A DNA stretch of 64,000 nt from Paraperibacillus marinus (GCF_046237605.1 NZ_CP143542.1:4340001-4404000); one strand, 5' to 3'; positions 1 to 8,500 are shown, counted from the first letter of the stretch. The notes: generated by a model from the letters alone, not told the origin. Numbers and translations: made by a program.

Positions 1-1
1 T

Positions 2-808
2 GGCGGACAGGTAATGGACACATTGGGCATCGAGAACTTCATAAGCGTGAAGCATACCGAAGGCCCTAAGCTTGTAGCAAGCCTTGAAGAACATGTAAAA
101 GAATATGGCATTGATGTAATGAATCTGCAGCGTGCCAAGCGGCTCGAAAAGAAAGACCATATCGAACTGGAGCTTGAAAACGGTGCTGTTCTTAAAAGCA
201 AGACCGTCATCCTTTCAACTGGTGCCCGCTGGCGCAATGTCGGCGTCCCTGGCGAAGCGGAGTTTAAGAATAAAGGCGTGGCTTATTGCCCGCACTGTGA
301 CGGACCGTTATTTGAAGGAAAGCATGTAGCCGTAATCGGCGGCGGAAACTCCGGCATCGAGGCAGCCATCGACCTCGCGGGAATCGTGAAGCATGTTACC
401 GTTCTCGAGTTCATGCCCGAGCTTAAAGCTGATGCTGTACTGCAGGACCGCCTGTACAGCCTTCCTAACGTAACCGTCCTGAAGAACGTCCAGACCAAGG
501 AAATTACCGGTACTGACAAGGTAAACGGCATTTCCTATATGGAACGCGACACAGAAACCATTCAGCATATCCAATTAGACGGTGTGTTCGTTCAAATCGG
601 CCTTGTGCCGAACACCGACTGGCTGGACGGAATCTTGGACCGCACGCGCATGGGGGAAATCGTCGTAGACAAGCATGGTGCCACAAGCATGCCTGGTGTA
701 TTCGCCGCAGGCGATTGCACCGACAGCGCGTATAAACAGATCATCATTTCCATGGGTTCAGGTGCTACTGCTGCACTTGGTGCTTTTGATTATTTGATCC
801 GGAATTGA
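2..808 (+). CDS. ahpF: Alkyl hydroperoxide reductase subunit F, C-terminal part (5' end outside window)
   Basis: AhpF is the cytosolic FAD enzyme that passes NADH electrons to the peroxiredoxin AhpC. The reading frame is open from base 2 (reads GGQVMDTLGIENF), so the ATG at 14 is internal and the gene begins before the window; about 268 codons are visible of a family length near 510. Seen: the redox-active CPHC disulfide (codons at 287-298), the pyridine-nucleotide-binding GGGNSGIEAA motif after it, and the C-terminal FAD-binding GVFAAGDCTD motif. TrxB shares this fold, but the GGQVxDTLGIENF stretch and the order of motifs are typical of AhpF. ahpC would be expected just upstream. A strong terminator follows directly. 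Confidence 0.93.
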   Translation, partial: GGQVMDTLGIENFISVKHTEGPKLVASLEEHVKEYGIDVMNLQRAKRLEKKDHIELELENGAVLKSKTVILSTGARWRNVGVPGEAEFKNKGVAYCPHCDGPLFEGKHVAVIGGGNSGIEAAIDLAGIVKHVTVLEFMPELKADAVLQDRLYSLPNVTVLKNVQTKEITGTDKVNGISYMERDTETIQHIQLDGVFVQIGLVPNTDWLDGILDRTRMGEIVVDKHGATSMPGVFAAGDCTDSAYKQIIISMGSGATAALGAFDYLIRN

Positions 809-810
809 TA

Positions 811-853
811 AAAGCCGCTTTGCTATCTTTTGGATAGCGGGGCGGCTTTTTTT
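811..853 (+). terminator. Rho-independent terminator after ahpF
   Basis: An AAAGCCGC / GCGGCTTT stem with an inner GCTATC/GATAGC pairing and a run of seven T follows the ahpF stop codon directly. Confidence 0.85.
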
Positions 854-915
854 GAATATAAAAGTCTAATATAATGGAATAGCAGTGAACAAAATTAAAG
901 AACAGGAGTTGAATA

Positions 916-1827
916 ATGGCTTATAAGCACCTTATAAAAGCCCGCGACCTACTCACTTTTAAAGTCCTGAATGAGCGGATGGACTTCACCGAGAGAGACA
1001 AACAGTATTATACTAACCTGAGCAAAGGCTATGAAGGTGAGCTTCTATTTGATTCCAAAATGGAAAACCTTAAATGCGAATGCCTTCTGCTAAATGATTT
1101 GCTGCTAAAGCAAAACAACACAGTCTTTCAAATTGATTCCCTGCTCATCACCTCAGAAAGCATCTACCTTTTCGAAATAAAAAATTATGAAGGAGATTAC
1201 TATTTTGAGTCAGATCGATTTTATAAAAAGCCAAAGATAGAAATAACCAGTCCGCTTAATCAATTAAACAGAAGCGAATCTCTGCTGCGACAGCTGCTGC
1301 AGCACCTCGGCTTCGGCTGCAAAATTCCCCTTCACGCTTCTATCGTCTTTATCAATCCAGCTTTCACCCTATATCACTCGCCCCTCAACGCACCTTTCAT
1401 TTTTACAAGCCAAATCCAAAGCCTCATTACCCATTTAAACAAAACACCTTCCAGGCTTACTGATAGGTACACCGCGATCGCAGATAAACTGATTTCACTG
1501 CATATTCAAGAATCACCCTTTAAACTTCTGCCACCCTATGAATATGAACAGCTCCGTAAAGGCATTATTTGTAGGCATTGCAGTTCCTTTTCTACTTATA
1601 CCAAAGGACATAAATGCATCTGTGGGGATTGCGGACACACAGAACCAGCTGCCTCTTCCATATTACGTACTATAAAAGAATTCCAACTGCTTTTTCCCGG
1701 ACAAAAAATAACAACCAATGCCATGCATGAATGGTGTGACATAGTAGAATCAAAAAAGAGAATAAAGAGAGTATTAGACAAGAATTTTAAGATAAAAGGA
1801 GTTCATCAATGGTCCTATTATGAGTGA
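916..1827 (+). CDS. NERD-domain protein with C-terminal zinc ribbon
   Basis: A 303-residue protein of the nuclease-related-domain (NERD) family. The NERD core spans about residues 35-150; E40-G-E42, D74 in QIDSLLI and E87-I-K89 in FEIKNY fit the PD-(D/E)xK-like arrangement. A cysteine cluster near the C-terminus (C219, C222, C234, C236, C239) looks like a zinc ribbon. NERD proteins are assumed to act on nucleic acid, but no substrate is known for this type. The ATG at 916 follows AACAGGAGTTG at proper spacing. It stands alone between the ahpF terminator and a palindromic repeat. Family assignment is firm; activity is inferred. Confidence 0.8.
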   Translation: MAYKHLIKARDLLTFKVLNERMDFTERDKQYYTNLSKGYEGELLFDSKMENLKCECLLLNDLLLKQNNTVFQIDSLLITSESIYLFEIKNYEGDYYFESDRFYKKPKIEITSPLNQLNRSESLLRQLLQHLGFGCKIPLHASIVFINPAFTLYHSPLNAPFIFTSQIQSLITHLNKTPSRLTDRYTAIADKLISLHIQESPFKLLPPYEYEQLRKGIICRHCSSFSTYTKGHKCICGDCGHTEPAASSILRTIKEFQLLFPGQKITTNAMHEWCDIVESKKRIKRVLDKNFKIKGVHQWSYYE

Positions 1828-1836
1828 CCCGTAACG

Positions 1837-1933
1837 ATGAAGGACTTCTTGGCTCCAATCCCAATTCGAAATGTCCTTCATACCCCTGATGAAGGACTTT
1901 TTTCTTCCAATCCCGGTTTGAAATGTCCTTCAC
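1837..1933. repeat. Two tandem 45-bp palindrome-ended repeats
   Basis: Two copies, 1837-1881 and 1889-1933, 52 bp apart. Each begins ATGAAGGAC and ends GTCCTTCA(T/C), so the ends pair into a 9-bp stem; the inner part (TTCCAATCCC, TTTGAAAT) is also shared. They fill the gap between two convergent genes and may double as a bidirectional terminator. Confidence 0.8.
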
Positions 1934-1953
1934 CTCAAATTTGGCCTTCGATA

Positions 1954-3003
1954 TCACTGCCGGCCTTCCCATTCCGCTACTTCTTCCCTGACAAGCGGCG
2001 CCACTTTTTTCCCCAGGAGTTCAATCGCCATCATGACATCTTCATGAGGCATGGAACCGACTGGCACATGGAGCATGAAGCGTGTGATACCTACATTTTT
2101 CCGGAGATGAATGATCTTTTGGGCTACTGTTTCCGGATTACCGACATATAGTGCACCTTCAAAGCTGCGCGCTGCATCGAAGGCAGCACGGTCATAGTGC
2201 CCCCAGCCGCGTTCTCTGCCCAGTACATTCATTACCTGCTGGGTCGGGGCGAAAAATTTATCGGCTGCCGTCTTATCATCTTCTGCAATAAATCCATGCG
2301 AATGGGATGCGATCGGCAGTTTGGCTGGATCGTGGCCAGCCTGGGCTGCCGCTTTTTTGTAGAGCTGGACGAGCGGTGCGAACTGGACCGGTCGTCCGCC
2401 GATAATGGCGAGGACAAGCGGAAGCCCCATGAGGCCGGCCCGTATGACCGACTGGCTGTTGCCTCCGCTTCCTATCCAGACGGGCAGCGGGTCCTGGACC
2501 GGTCTCGGATATACACCGAGATTGTTGATGGCCGCACGATGTCTGCCCGACCATGATACATATTCGGATTTCTGTAATGTGAGCAGCAAGTCCAGCTTTT
2601 CTTCGAATAGCTCGTCATAATCATTCAAATCATAACCGAATAGTGGAAAGGACTCGATGAAGGACCCGCGGCCGGCCATGATTTCGGCCCGGCCATTTGA
2701 GATTCCATCCAGTGTGGCGAAATCCTGGAACACACGGACCGGATCTGCAGAGGACAGGACCGTCACCGCACTTGTAAGCCTAATTCGCTTAGTCTGCGAT
2801 GCTGCAGCTGCCAGGACCACAGCAGGAGATGATGCGGCAAAATCATGGCGGTGATGCTCTCCTACCCCAAACACATCCAGGCCCACTTGATCGGCCAGAA
2901 CAATCTCCTCGACGACCTCCCTCAGACGTTCAGCATGGCTGATAACTTTCCCTGTTTTAACGTCAGGGGTTGTTTCTACGAACGTACTGATTCCAATTTC
3001 CAT
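1954..3003 (-). CDS. LLM-class flavin-dependent oxidoreductase (luciferase-like)
   Basis: A 349-residue bacterial-luciferase-family TIM-barrel protein. Such enzymes use FMN or F420 to oxidise small substrates; which substrate cannot be told here. Seen: N-terminal MEIGISTFVETTP, the VGEHHRHDFAASSPAVVLAAAA segment typical of the LLM class, VTVLSSADPVRVFQDFATLD, and PVWIGSGG before the C-terminal helices. The start is preceded by an AGGAGGG ribosome site. It converges on the NERD gene across the palindromic repeat. Nothing odd; the family call is firm and the function general. Confidence 0.88.
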   Translation of the reverse strand: MEIGISTFVETTPDVKTGKVISHAERLREVVEEIVLADQVGLDVFGVGEHHRHDFAASSPAVVLAAAASQTKRIRLTSAVTVLSSADPVRVFQDFATLDGISNGRAEIMAGRGSFIESFPLFGYDLNDYDELFEEKLDLLLTLQKSEYVSWSGRHRAAINNLGVYPRPVQDPLPVWIGSGGNSQSVIRAGLMGLPLVLAIIGGRPVQFAPLVQLYKKAAAQAGHDPAKLPIASHSHGFIAEDDKTAADKFFAPTQQVMNVLGRERGWGHYDRAAFDAARSFEGALYVGNPETVAQKIIHLRKNVGITRFMLHVPVGSMPHEDVMMAIELLGKKVAPLVREEVAEWEGRQ

Positions 3004-3172
3004 AATAAACCCTCCTGATTTCTTTTTCTTTCATTATACCTCGAATTCGAGAATTATTCCTTAAGAGGAATGAGTCTGTCTTAAAAAACTTCAGCAAATA
3101 ATAGTCAGATAAATTATAATGGTTTCAAGATATCTCATTTAAGAGAGTTATAAACAGGAGGGATCGCTATTT

Positions 3173-4153
3173 ATGTCTCAAGATAAACCGGCTGAAATGA
3201 ATGCGGATGGCTCCTTTAAACGCCAGGTGAACCGATTTACCACTCCATTCGGCGACAAGCCTGGCGATCTCCCGGTTGAAGCGGGGCGTTACAGGCTGTT
3301 ATGGTCTGCTGCCTGCCCCTGGGCACATCGGTCAGTTATTGCCCGCAGCCTGCTCGGATTGGAAGACGCCATCAGTCTGGGAACGGTAAGTCCCATGCGT
3401 CCGAAGCTTCCCCGGGTGGATTGGGAGTTCTCCCTCGATATAGACGGGCTGGATCCGGTTCTCGGGATTCAATTCATGAGCGATATTTACAAGAGTACCG
3501 ATCCCGGCTACTCGGGCCGTCCGACAGTGCCAGCAATGGTGGATACTCTTACTCACAAAGTTGTGAACAATGATTACTTTAAATTGACTAATTATCTGGA
3601 AACCGTCTGGCAGCCATACCATAAGGAACATGCCCCCAATCTATACCCGGAGAATCTGCGGACGGAGATAGATTGTTTAAATGAAATCATTTTTTCGGAT
3701 ATAAACAATGGTGTTTATAAATGCGGGTTTGCACAGTCACAAGAATCATATGAAGCTGCCTATGAAACTTTGTTTCGCCGCCTGGATGAAATGGATAGAC
3801 GCCTGGCCAGTCAGCGTTTTTTATTCGGAGACAGCATAACAGATTCAGATATCAGGCTGTATACCACGCTTGTTCGTTTTGATGCTGCCTATTACACAGC
3901 TTTTAATACCAATCATAAATTAATCCGTGAGTACGAAAATCTGTGGGGCTATGCGCGGGATTTATTCCAAACTCCAGGCTTCGGTGACACCACAGATTTT
4001 GACGCCATTAAAAGACATTATCATTTATCCATTACAATCTCGCCTGACAAAGCGGAACCGAAGATCCTGCCAATGGGCCCGGATCTATCCAGCTGGCTGA
4101 CGGAGCATGATAGAGATGTATTAAGCGGAACAAAGGAAAAATTTTTATTCTAA
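3173..4153 (+). CDS. Glutathionyl-hydroquinone reductase-like protein (Xi-class GST, YqjG/ECM4 type)
   Basis: A 326-residue protein with the Xi-class glutathione transferase layout: an N-terminal thioredoxin-like domain with CPWAH (catalytic cysteine C48) in WSAACPWAHR, the GRPTVPAMVD turn, and a long helical C-terminal domain (RFLFGDSITDSDIRLY). In proteobacteria and yeast these enzymes strip glutathione from glutathionyl-hydroquinones. Bacillaceae normally make bacillithiol instead, so the physiological thiol is open. The start follows CAGGAGGGATCGC at good spacing. The GNAT gene begins 16 bp downstream with its own ribosome site, so the two are probably co-transcribed. Confidence 0.85.
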   Translation: MSQDKPAEMNADGSFKRQVNRFTTPFGDKPGDLPVEAGRYRLLWSAACPWAHRSVIARSLLGLEDAISLGTVSPMRPKLPRVDWEFSLDIDGLDPVLGIQFMSDIYKSTDPGYSGRPTVPAMVDTLTHKVVNNDYFKLTNYLETVWQPYHKEHAPNLYPENLRTEIDCLNEIIFSDINNGVYKCGFAQSQESYEAAYETLFRRLDEMDRRLASQRFLFGDSITDSDIRLYTTLVRFDAAYYTAFNTNHKLIREYENLWGYARDLFQTPGFGDTTDFDAIKRHYHLSITISPDKAEPKILPMGPDLSSWLTEHDRDVLSGTKEKFLF

Positions 4154-4169
4154 GGAGAGTGACCCATGC

Positions 4170-4691
4170 ATGGGAACCATAGAAATCCGCAACGCTGAAA
4201 AGGCGATGCTGCCTGCTATCCGCATTCAAAGGGTTGACGCCTATTGCCAATATATGGAGGTGCTACCGGCCGCTCATTGGAATGCACTGCACAAGGCTAT
4301 TTCTTCAACTGCTGATGAACAGGAGGGTGTGGAGCTGATTACGGCTCTGATTGATGGGAAGCTGGCCGGGAGCGTGGCTTTGTTCCCTGCTAAGACTGAT
4401 GCCTATGAAGGATATGTCGATGAACTGGACTATCCCGAAATCCGCATGCTGGCGGTGGCGCCTGAGGCAAGGGGAAAAGGCGCTGCCACCGCACTGATCG
4501 ATGAATGCATCAGCCGTGCCCAGGCAAAGGGATATGGGGCGATCGGCCTTCATACCGGTGAATTCATGAAAGATGCAATCAAAGTTTATGAGAGTTTTGG
4601 GTTTAAACGCCTGCCGCAGTTTGACTTTGAACCGGCAGATGACGGGATTATTGTCAGGGCATATCAGCTGAATATTTCAGATTTGTCCTGA
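4170..4691 (+). CDS. GNAT-family N-acetyltransferase
   Basis: 173 residues with the acetyl-CoA-binding motif A (RMLAVAPEARGKGAATALIDE, around residues 90-110), followed by KGYGAIGLHTGEFMKDAIKVYESFGFKR, the usual motif B end of GNAT proteins. The acyl acceptor is unknown. The ATG at 4170 overlaps another ATG at 4166, but the earlier one is out of frame and stops at once; AAGGAGAG sits 5' at good spacing. It follows the GST-like gene by 16 bp and ends before a terminator, making a two-gene unit. Confidence 0.85.
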   Translation: MGTIEIRNAEKAMLPAIRIQRVDAYCQYMEVLPAAHWNALHKAISSTADEQEGVELITALIDGKLAGSVALFPAKTDAYEGYVDELDYPEIRMLAVAPEARGKGAATALIDECISRAQAKGYGAIGLHTGEFMKDAIKVYESFGFKRLPQFDFEPADDGIIVRAYQLNISDLS

Positions 4692-4715
4692 TGATTTCCT
4701 ACAATAAGGACAGTG

Positions 4716-4747
4716 AAAAAGCACATCGCCAAGCTGATGTGCTTTTT
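4716..4747 (+). terminator. Rho-independent terminator
   Basis: GCACATC / GATGTGC stem with A-rich 5' and T-rich 3' flanks, so it may work in both directions. Confidence 0.85.
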
Positions 4748-4881
4748 TATAATTGGGAAAGAAAAAACTGACCCCATCGTTTTTAACTAAATTGATACTT
4801 TTAAAAACATCAATCCTTTGTTAAATTATCCATAACGTAAAAACGCAGCTGCGTTATATTTAAAAAAGGAAGGTCATCCCT

Positions 4882-5415
4882 ATGCAAAAAACAACTAGTT
4901 ATTCAAGCAGGCGCACGTTTGACTTAGTTCTGACATCCATGCTGATTGCGCTTGTCCTCGTTGCCACCCTCTTCTTGAATATTAAACTGCCGATCACGGC
5001 AAATGGCGGCCTGGTCCACCTTGGAACGGCCATGCTCTTTATAGTATCTTTCCTATTCGGCCCTAAAAAAGGCGCGATTGCCGGTGCAGTCGGAATGGGG
5101 CTGTTCGACTTGATTTCCGGCTGGACATTATGGGCTCCGTTCTCCTTCTTGACCCGCGGCCTGCAAGGCTATATTGTCGGAAAAATCGCGCATTCCAGAG
5201 GGCGCAATGGAAGCAGCATCGGAATGAATCTGCTCGCTGCCATCGTCTCCGCACCGTTCATGCTTGCCGGCTATTATGTGTGTGAAGCCGTTTTATACAA
5301 AAGCTGGATTGTGCCAGCCGCATCCATCCCGGGCAATATCGTTCAGAACGTAATTGGGATCCTTGTAGCCATCCCGGTTTGTGCTGTATTGAAGAAGGTT
5401 CCGTATTTTAAATAG
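4882..5415 (+). CDS. ECF transporter S component (substrate-specific membrane subunit)
   Basis: A 177-residue, very hydrophobic protein with about five to six membrane spans, of the ECF S-component family (the HmpT/YkoE-like vitamin-uptake group). Diagnostic stretches are NGGLVHLGTAMLF and FGPKKGAIAGAVGMGLFDL, the latter carrying the small-residue surface used to contact the EcfT subunit. The substrate cannot be read out; pyrimidine or pyridoxine precursors are candidates for this subgroup. The EcfAAT module is elsewhere, as usual for shared-module systems. AAAAAAGGAAGG precedes the ATG. No riboswitch was seen in the leader, but a 14-bp perfect palindrome lies at 4842-4855. Confidence 0.8.
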   Translation: MQKTTSYSSRRTFDLVLTSMLIALVLVATLFLNIKLPITANGGLVHLGTAMLFIVSFLFGPKKGAIAGAVGMGLFDLISGWTLWAPFSFLTRGLQGYIVGKIAHSRGRNGSSIGMNLLAAIVSAPFMLAGYYVCEAVLYKSWIVPAASIPGNIVQNVIGILVAIPVCAVLKKVPYFK

Positions 5416-5425
5416 AATACAAGAC

Positions 5426-5464
5426 AAAAGGAGAACGCCTGCTATGGGCATTCTCCTTTTTTTC
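5426..5464 (+). terminator. Rho-independent terminator
   Basis: AAAAGGAGAA / TTCTCCTTTT stem with a T-run after the ECF S-component gene; the A-run on the other side could also stop the convergent cutC transcript. Confidence 0.85.
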
Positions 5465-5510
5465 TGCGCTTTCCGTAAGGAGCAGCGGCACGAATACGCT
5501 GTTTCATCTT

Positions 5511-6143
5511 TTACCCTGCTACCCTCGTTCCATGAACCTCTGTAACCTGAAGCGCACTTGCAATGGAATGGAGATTTTCATCCGTAATCCCGCCGCCTGG
5601 CAGGATGATGATCCTCCCTGCTGCATAGTCCGCATATTCCTTCAGTCTTGGCAGGTTCTGTTCAATGCTGGTATCAGGTGGGCCGCCATGAGTTAAGATG
5701 CGGTGAACTCCGCGCTCCGCCAGCCAGTCAATCGCTCCAAATTGTCTTTCAGGAACTATGTGGTCAAATGCCATATGAAAGGTGACTTCAAGCCCCTCTG
5801 CCAGCTTCAGGAGGATAGACATTGCTTCTTCATCAATCGACCCAGCTTCCGTCAAGCAGCCTATCACCACTCCATCTGTGCCTAACTGTTTCAGATGAAC
5901 AAGGTCCTGCTTCATAATTTCTAGTTCTTCCTGGCTATAAACAAAATTCCCGCCCCTCGGCCGCACCATAGTCATGACCTTGACTCCCATTCTCCGGCAG
6001 TAATTAATGGCCCGTACGGCAACACCATGGCTGACCGTCGTGCCGCCTGCAGAGAGATTGTCACACAGCTCGATACGCTCTGCTCCTTTGGCAATCTTCT
6101 CCGGGATTGATACAAAGTTTTCAACACACACTTCTCGGATCAT
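5511..6143 (-). CDS. cutC: CutC-family protein (copper homeostasis)
   Basis: 210 residues, somewhat shorter than the usual 230-250 of the family. The TIM-barrel CutC signature is present: EVCVENFVSIP at the N-terminus, GAERIELCDNLSAGGTTVSHG, VMVRPRGGNFVYS-like text (MTMVRPRGGNFVYSQEE), FHMAFDH and ILTHGGPPDT. CutC was named from copper tolerance in E. coli; its biochemical role remains debated. The ATG at 6143 is followed directly by the conserved start IREVCVEN, and GGAGGTGG lies just upstream. It is a single gene convergent with the ECF S component. Confidence 0.9.
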   Translation of the reverse strand: MIREVCVENFVSIPEKIAKGAERIELCDNLSAGGTTVSHGVAVRAINYCRRMGVKVMTMVRPRGGNFVYSQEELEIMKQDLVHLKQLGTDGVVIGCLTEAGSIDEEAMSILLKLAEGLEVTFHMAFDHIVPERQFGAIDWLAERGVHRILTHGGPPDTSIEQNLPRLKEYADYAAGRIIILPGGGITDENLHSIASALQVTEVHGTRVAG

Positions 6144-6411
6144 AAATCAGCCACCTCCTTGCATCCTTAAGCTTGAGTCTTAGCACGGCTTGCTCCTTCA
6201 GCTTTTGTCTCCTGAGTACATTCAACAGGATATAAATTTCTTAAAATTCAGATTAAATTGAAAATTTTCCCTTTCTTCTTTATCATAAAGATAAATGTAT
6301 TTTTTTGCATCAGTAAGCTAAATGGGCAGTAAAATATTGGATGCCCTGATTCATGTGTACCAAAAGTTTTTTAATGAACGATGAACACCTTATATAACAG
6401 GAGGGATAGCA

Positions 6412-6915
6412 ATGGCCAGAAACATCCACAGCGGACGCTTTACGACAAAGAACACAGATGACCTTGTTGTTTTTATAATCGGGATGAGAGTCAATAAGCC
6501 CTGGGCGGTCCATCAGTGGCTGCCGGTCTTTAATGCGATGCCCGGGATGATCAGGGAATTATATACTAACAAAGACAGCCTGGGCTTCTTATCTATGGAA
6601 AGCTACTTTGGCCTCAGGACGACCTGCATGATCCAATATTGGCGGACGGCGGAGGATCTCCTTTCCTATGCAAAAAATGAAAGACATTTGACGGCATGGA
6701 AAAATTTCAATAAAAAAGCAGGCCGCAATGATGCCGTCGGAATCTATCATGAAACCTACCAGATTAAAGCCGGAAGCTATGAATCCATTTATGCCAATAT
6801 GCCCGGCTATGGTCTGGGTAAAGCAATGGAGCATGTTCCCGTTTCCACTGAACAAAGTTCTGCTGCCAAGCGCCTCAGTCTCAAAAGTAAGGATGCCGAA
6901 GAGCAGGTCCTTTAA
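6412..6915 (+). CDS. DUF4188-domain protein
   Basis: A 167-residue protein of the DUF4188 family, which resembles heme-dependent monooxygenase-like (dimeric alpha-beta barrel) proteins; the function is not established. Seen: an N-terminal RFTTKNTDDLVVFIIGMRVNKPWAVHQWLPVFNAMPGM, then LESYFGLRTTCMIQYWR-like text and HLTAWKNFNKKAGRNDAVGIYHETY. AACAGGAGGGATAGC precedes the ATG. The C-terminal 25 residues are polar and probably disordered. It is an isolated gene convergent with the permease. Confidence 0.75.
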   Translation: MARNIHSGRFTTKNTDDLVVFIIGMRVNKPWAVHQWLPVFNAMPGMIRELYTNKDSLGFLSMESYFGLRTTCMIQYWRTAEDLLSYAKNERHLTAWKNFNKKAGRNDAVGIYHETYQIKAGSYESIYANMPGYGLGKAMEHVPVSTEQSSAAKRLSLKSKDAEEQVL

Positions 6916-6928
6916 AGCTAAGGATCCA

Positions 6929-6957
6929 AACGGGCATCTTACTAAATGCCCGTTATC
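6929..6957. terminator. Probable bidirectional terminator between DUF4188 gene and permease
   Basis: AACGGGCAT / ATGCCCGTT, a perfect 9-bp stem with an 8-nt loop between two convergent stop codons; the T-tract is weak on both sides. Confidence 0.6.
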
Positions 6958-6959
6958 CC

Positions 6960-8300
6960 TTATTGCTTTCTCTTAGATGAATACAATATAGCCAGCAGGA
7001 TGAACCAGAGCGGTGTTCCCAGCAGGGCCGGCCGCGTTGCCTCAGAAAACAGCATAATCACCAAGATAATGGCAAACAGCGCCAGGACTGCATAGTTGAT
7101 ATAGGGTGCGAAAGGTGCCTTGAATGTAGACGCTTCCTGCAGTGCCGGGCGATTTTTCTTATATTTGATATGGCAAATCAAAATGATGCCCCACACCCAG
7201 ATAAAGCAGATGGCACTGATGGTTGTGACGATACTGAATGCTTGTTCCGGGATCAGCTTGCTCAATAGAGCCCCGGCAGAAATGACGAGTGCCGACAGAA
7301 ATAAGGCATGATCAGGCACATGGTTTTTATTCAGTTTTCCATAACGGGCAGGAGCCTGACGGTTACGGCTTAAGCTGTATAAGATTCTGCTGGTGGAAAA
7401 CATTCCGCTATTACAGGCAGACGCAGCGGATGTCAACACAACAAAATTGATGATCCCTGCAGCAACCGGGATCCCGATTAAAGCAAAGGTCTTCACAAAG
7501 GGACTTTCCGCTGCATTCAGTTCAGTCCAGGGGCTGATACTTAAAAGGACAATCAGTGCCCCCACATAGAAAAACAGGATTCTGAATGGGATTTTATTAA
7601 TGGCTGAGGGAATGTTCTTTTTGGGATTGGACGTTTCCGCAGCCGATACCCCCACTAATTCCACCCCAACAAAGGCAAACACAGCCATCTGGAATGAAAG
7701 CAGGAAACCGGTCATTCCATTCGGAAACAGCCCTCCATGCGCCCACAAATTTTCAATTGTAACTTTGCCTGATCCTGTCTCGAAGCCTGCCAACATTAAA
7801 ATAACCCCTATTGCAATCAGGGCAAGGATCGTGACAACCTTGATCAGGGCAAACCAAAACTCCAATTCCCCAAACAGCTTTACCGTCAATAAATTAAAGC
7901 CTAATAAAATGACGAGGCAGATGACGGCCGGCATCCACTCGGGGATATCAAACCAGTACCGCACATACACGCCGACCGCAATGACATCTGCCATAGCCGT
8001 CATAATCCAGCAAAACCAGTATGTCCATCCGGTTATAAATGCCGCCTTTGGCCCTAGATAATCTTCCGCTATGTCCGGGAAGCTTTGATAACCTGCTTTG
8101 GACAGCAGCAGCTCCCCGAGTGCCCTCATGACAAAAAACAGGGCGGTGCCCACCACTAAATATGCAAGGATGATTGACGGGCCGGCCAGCTGAATGGCTT
8201 TGCCGGACCCCAAAAATAACCCTGTACCAATCGTACCGCCAATCGCAATCAACTGAACATGCCGATTTGCCAAATCCCTTTTTAATTCCTGCTGTGCCAT
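6960..8300 (-). CDS. APC-family amino-acid permease, CycA/YtnA-like (probable glycine/D-alanine/D-serine uptake)
   Basis: 446 residues with about twelve predicted membrane helices. The N-terminal GGTIGTGLFLGSGKAIQLAGPS is the amino-acid/polyamine/cation (APC) substrate-site signature; ALGELLLSKAGYQSF and TGWTYWFCWI are typical of the CycA/AnsP/GabP branch. The leader carries a glycine riboswitch, so glycine or a close relative is the most likely substrate or signal. The ATG at 8300 is close behind a GGGGGAGTCAGGA ribosome site. Monocistronic: its own promoter at 8573-8601 and a terminator-like hairpin at 6929-6957. Substrate is inferred from family and leader. Confidence 0.88.
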   Translation of the reverse strand: MAQQELKRDLANRHVQLIAIGGTIGTGLFLGSGKAIQLAGPSIILAYLVVGTALFFVMRALGELLLSKAGYQSFPDIAEDYLGPKAAFITGWTYWFCWIMTAMADVIAVGVYVRYWFDIPEWMPAVICLVILLGFNLLTVKLFGELEFWFALIKVVTILALIAIGVILMLAGFETGSGKVTIENLWAHGGLFPNGMTGFLLSFQMAVFAFVGVELVGVSAAETSNPKKNIPSAINKIPFRILFFYVGALIVLLSISPWTELNAAESPFVKTFALIGIPVAAGIINFVVLTSAASACNSGMFSTSRILYSLSRNRQAPARYGKLNKNHVPDHALFLSALVISAGALLSKLIPEQAFSIVTTISAICFIWVWGIILICHIKYKKNRPALQEASTFKAPFAPYINYAVLALFAIILVIMLFSEATRPALLGTPLWFILLAILYSSKRKQ

Positions 8301-8330
8301 TCCTGACTCCCCCTATTAATAAGTCAAAAT

Positions 8331-8366
8331 AAAAAAAAGAGATCGGAGGACCTCCAATCTCTTTTA
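8331..8366 (-). terminator. Leader terminator of the glycine riboswitch (expression platform)
   Basis: In the transcript AAAGAGATTGGAGG pairs with CCTCCGATCTCTTT, followed by a run of T. It sits between the aptamer and the permease start, the expected place of an intrinsic terminator controlled by the riboswitch. Confidence 0.85.
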
Positions 8367-8427
8367 CAAAAGAATAGTAAAATCATATTTTTACGCAAGC
8401 AATAGCATAATAAATAAAATTCGATAT

Positions 8428-8500
8428 CCTTCTGTCCTTTTGCCTGAGATTGTGAACCCTTCGGCGCCGTCTGAATCCAGACGGTCTCTCCAGAAACCGC
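8428..8500 (-). promoter_or_regulatory. Glycine riboswitch, single aptamer
   Basis: On the minus strand the conserved glycine-aptamer blocks appear in order: TGGAGAGACC, a GTCTG/CAGAC hairpin, GGCGCCGAAGG, then ATCTCAGGCAAAAGGAC; TTCTG and CAGAA close the P1 stem. Only one full aptamer is seen, with neither a second CGCCGAAGG nor a second AGGCAAAAGG block, so it is a singlet type rather than the gcvT tandem. Whether glycine turns the permease on or off is not decided by eye. Confidence 0.9.

Noticed and set aside
4785..4880. Riboswitch in front of the ECF S-component gene
   Set aside because: No conserved aptamer blocks (preQ1, TPP, FMN, THF) could be recognised.
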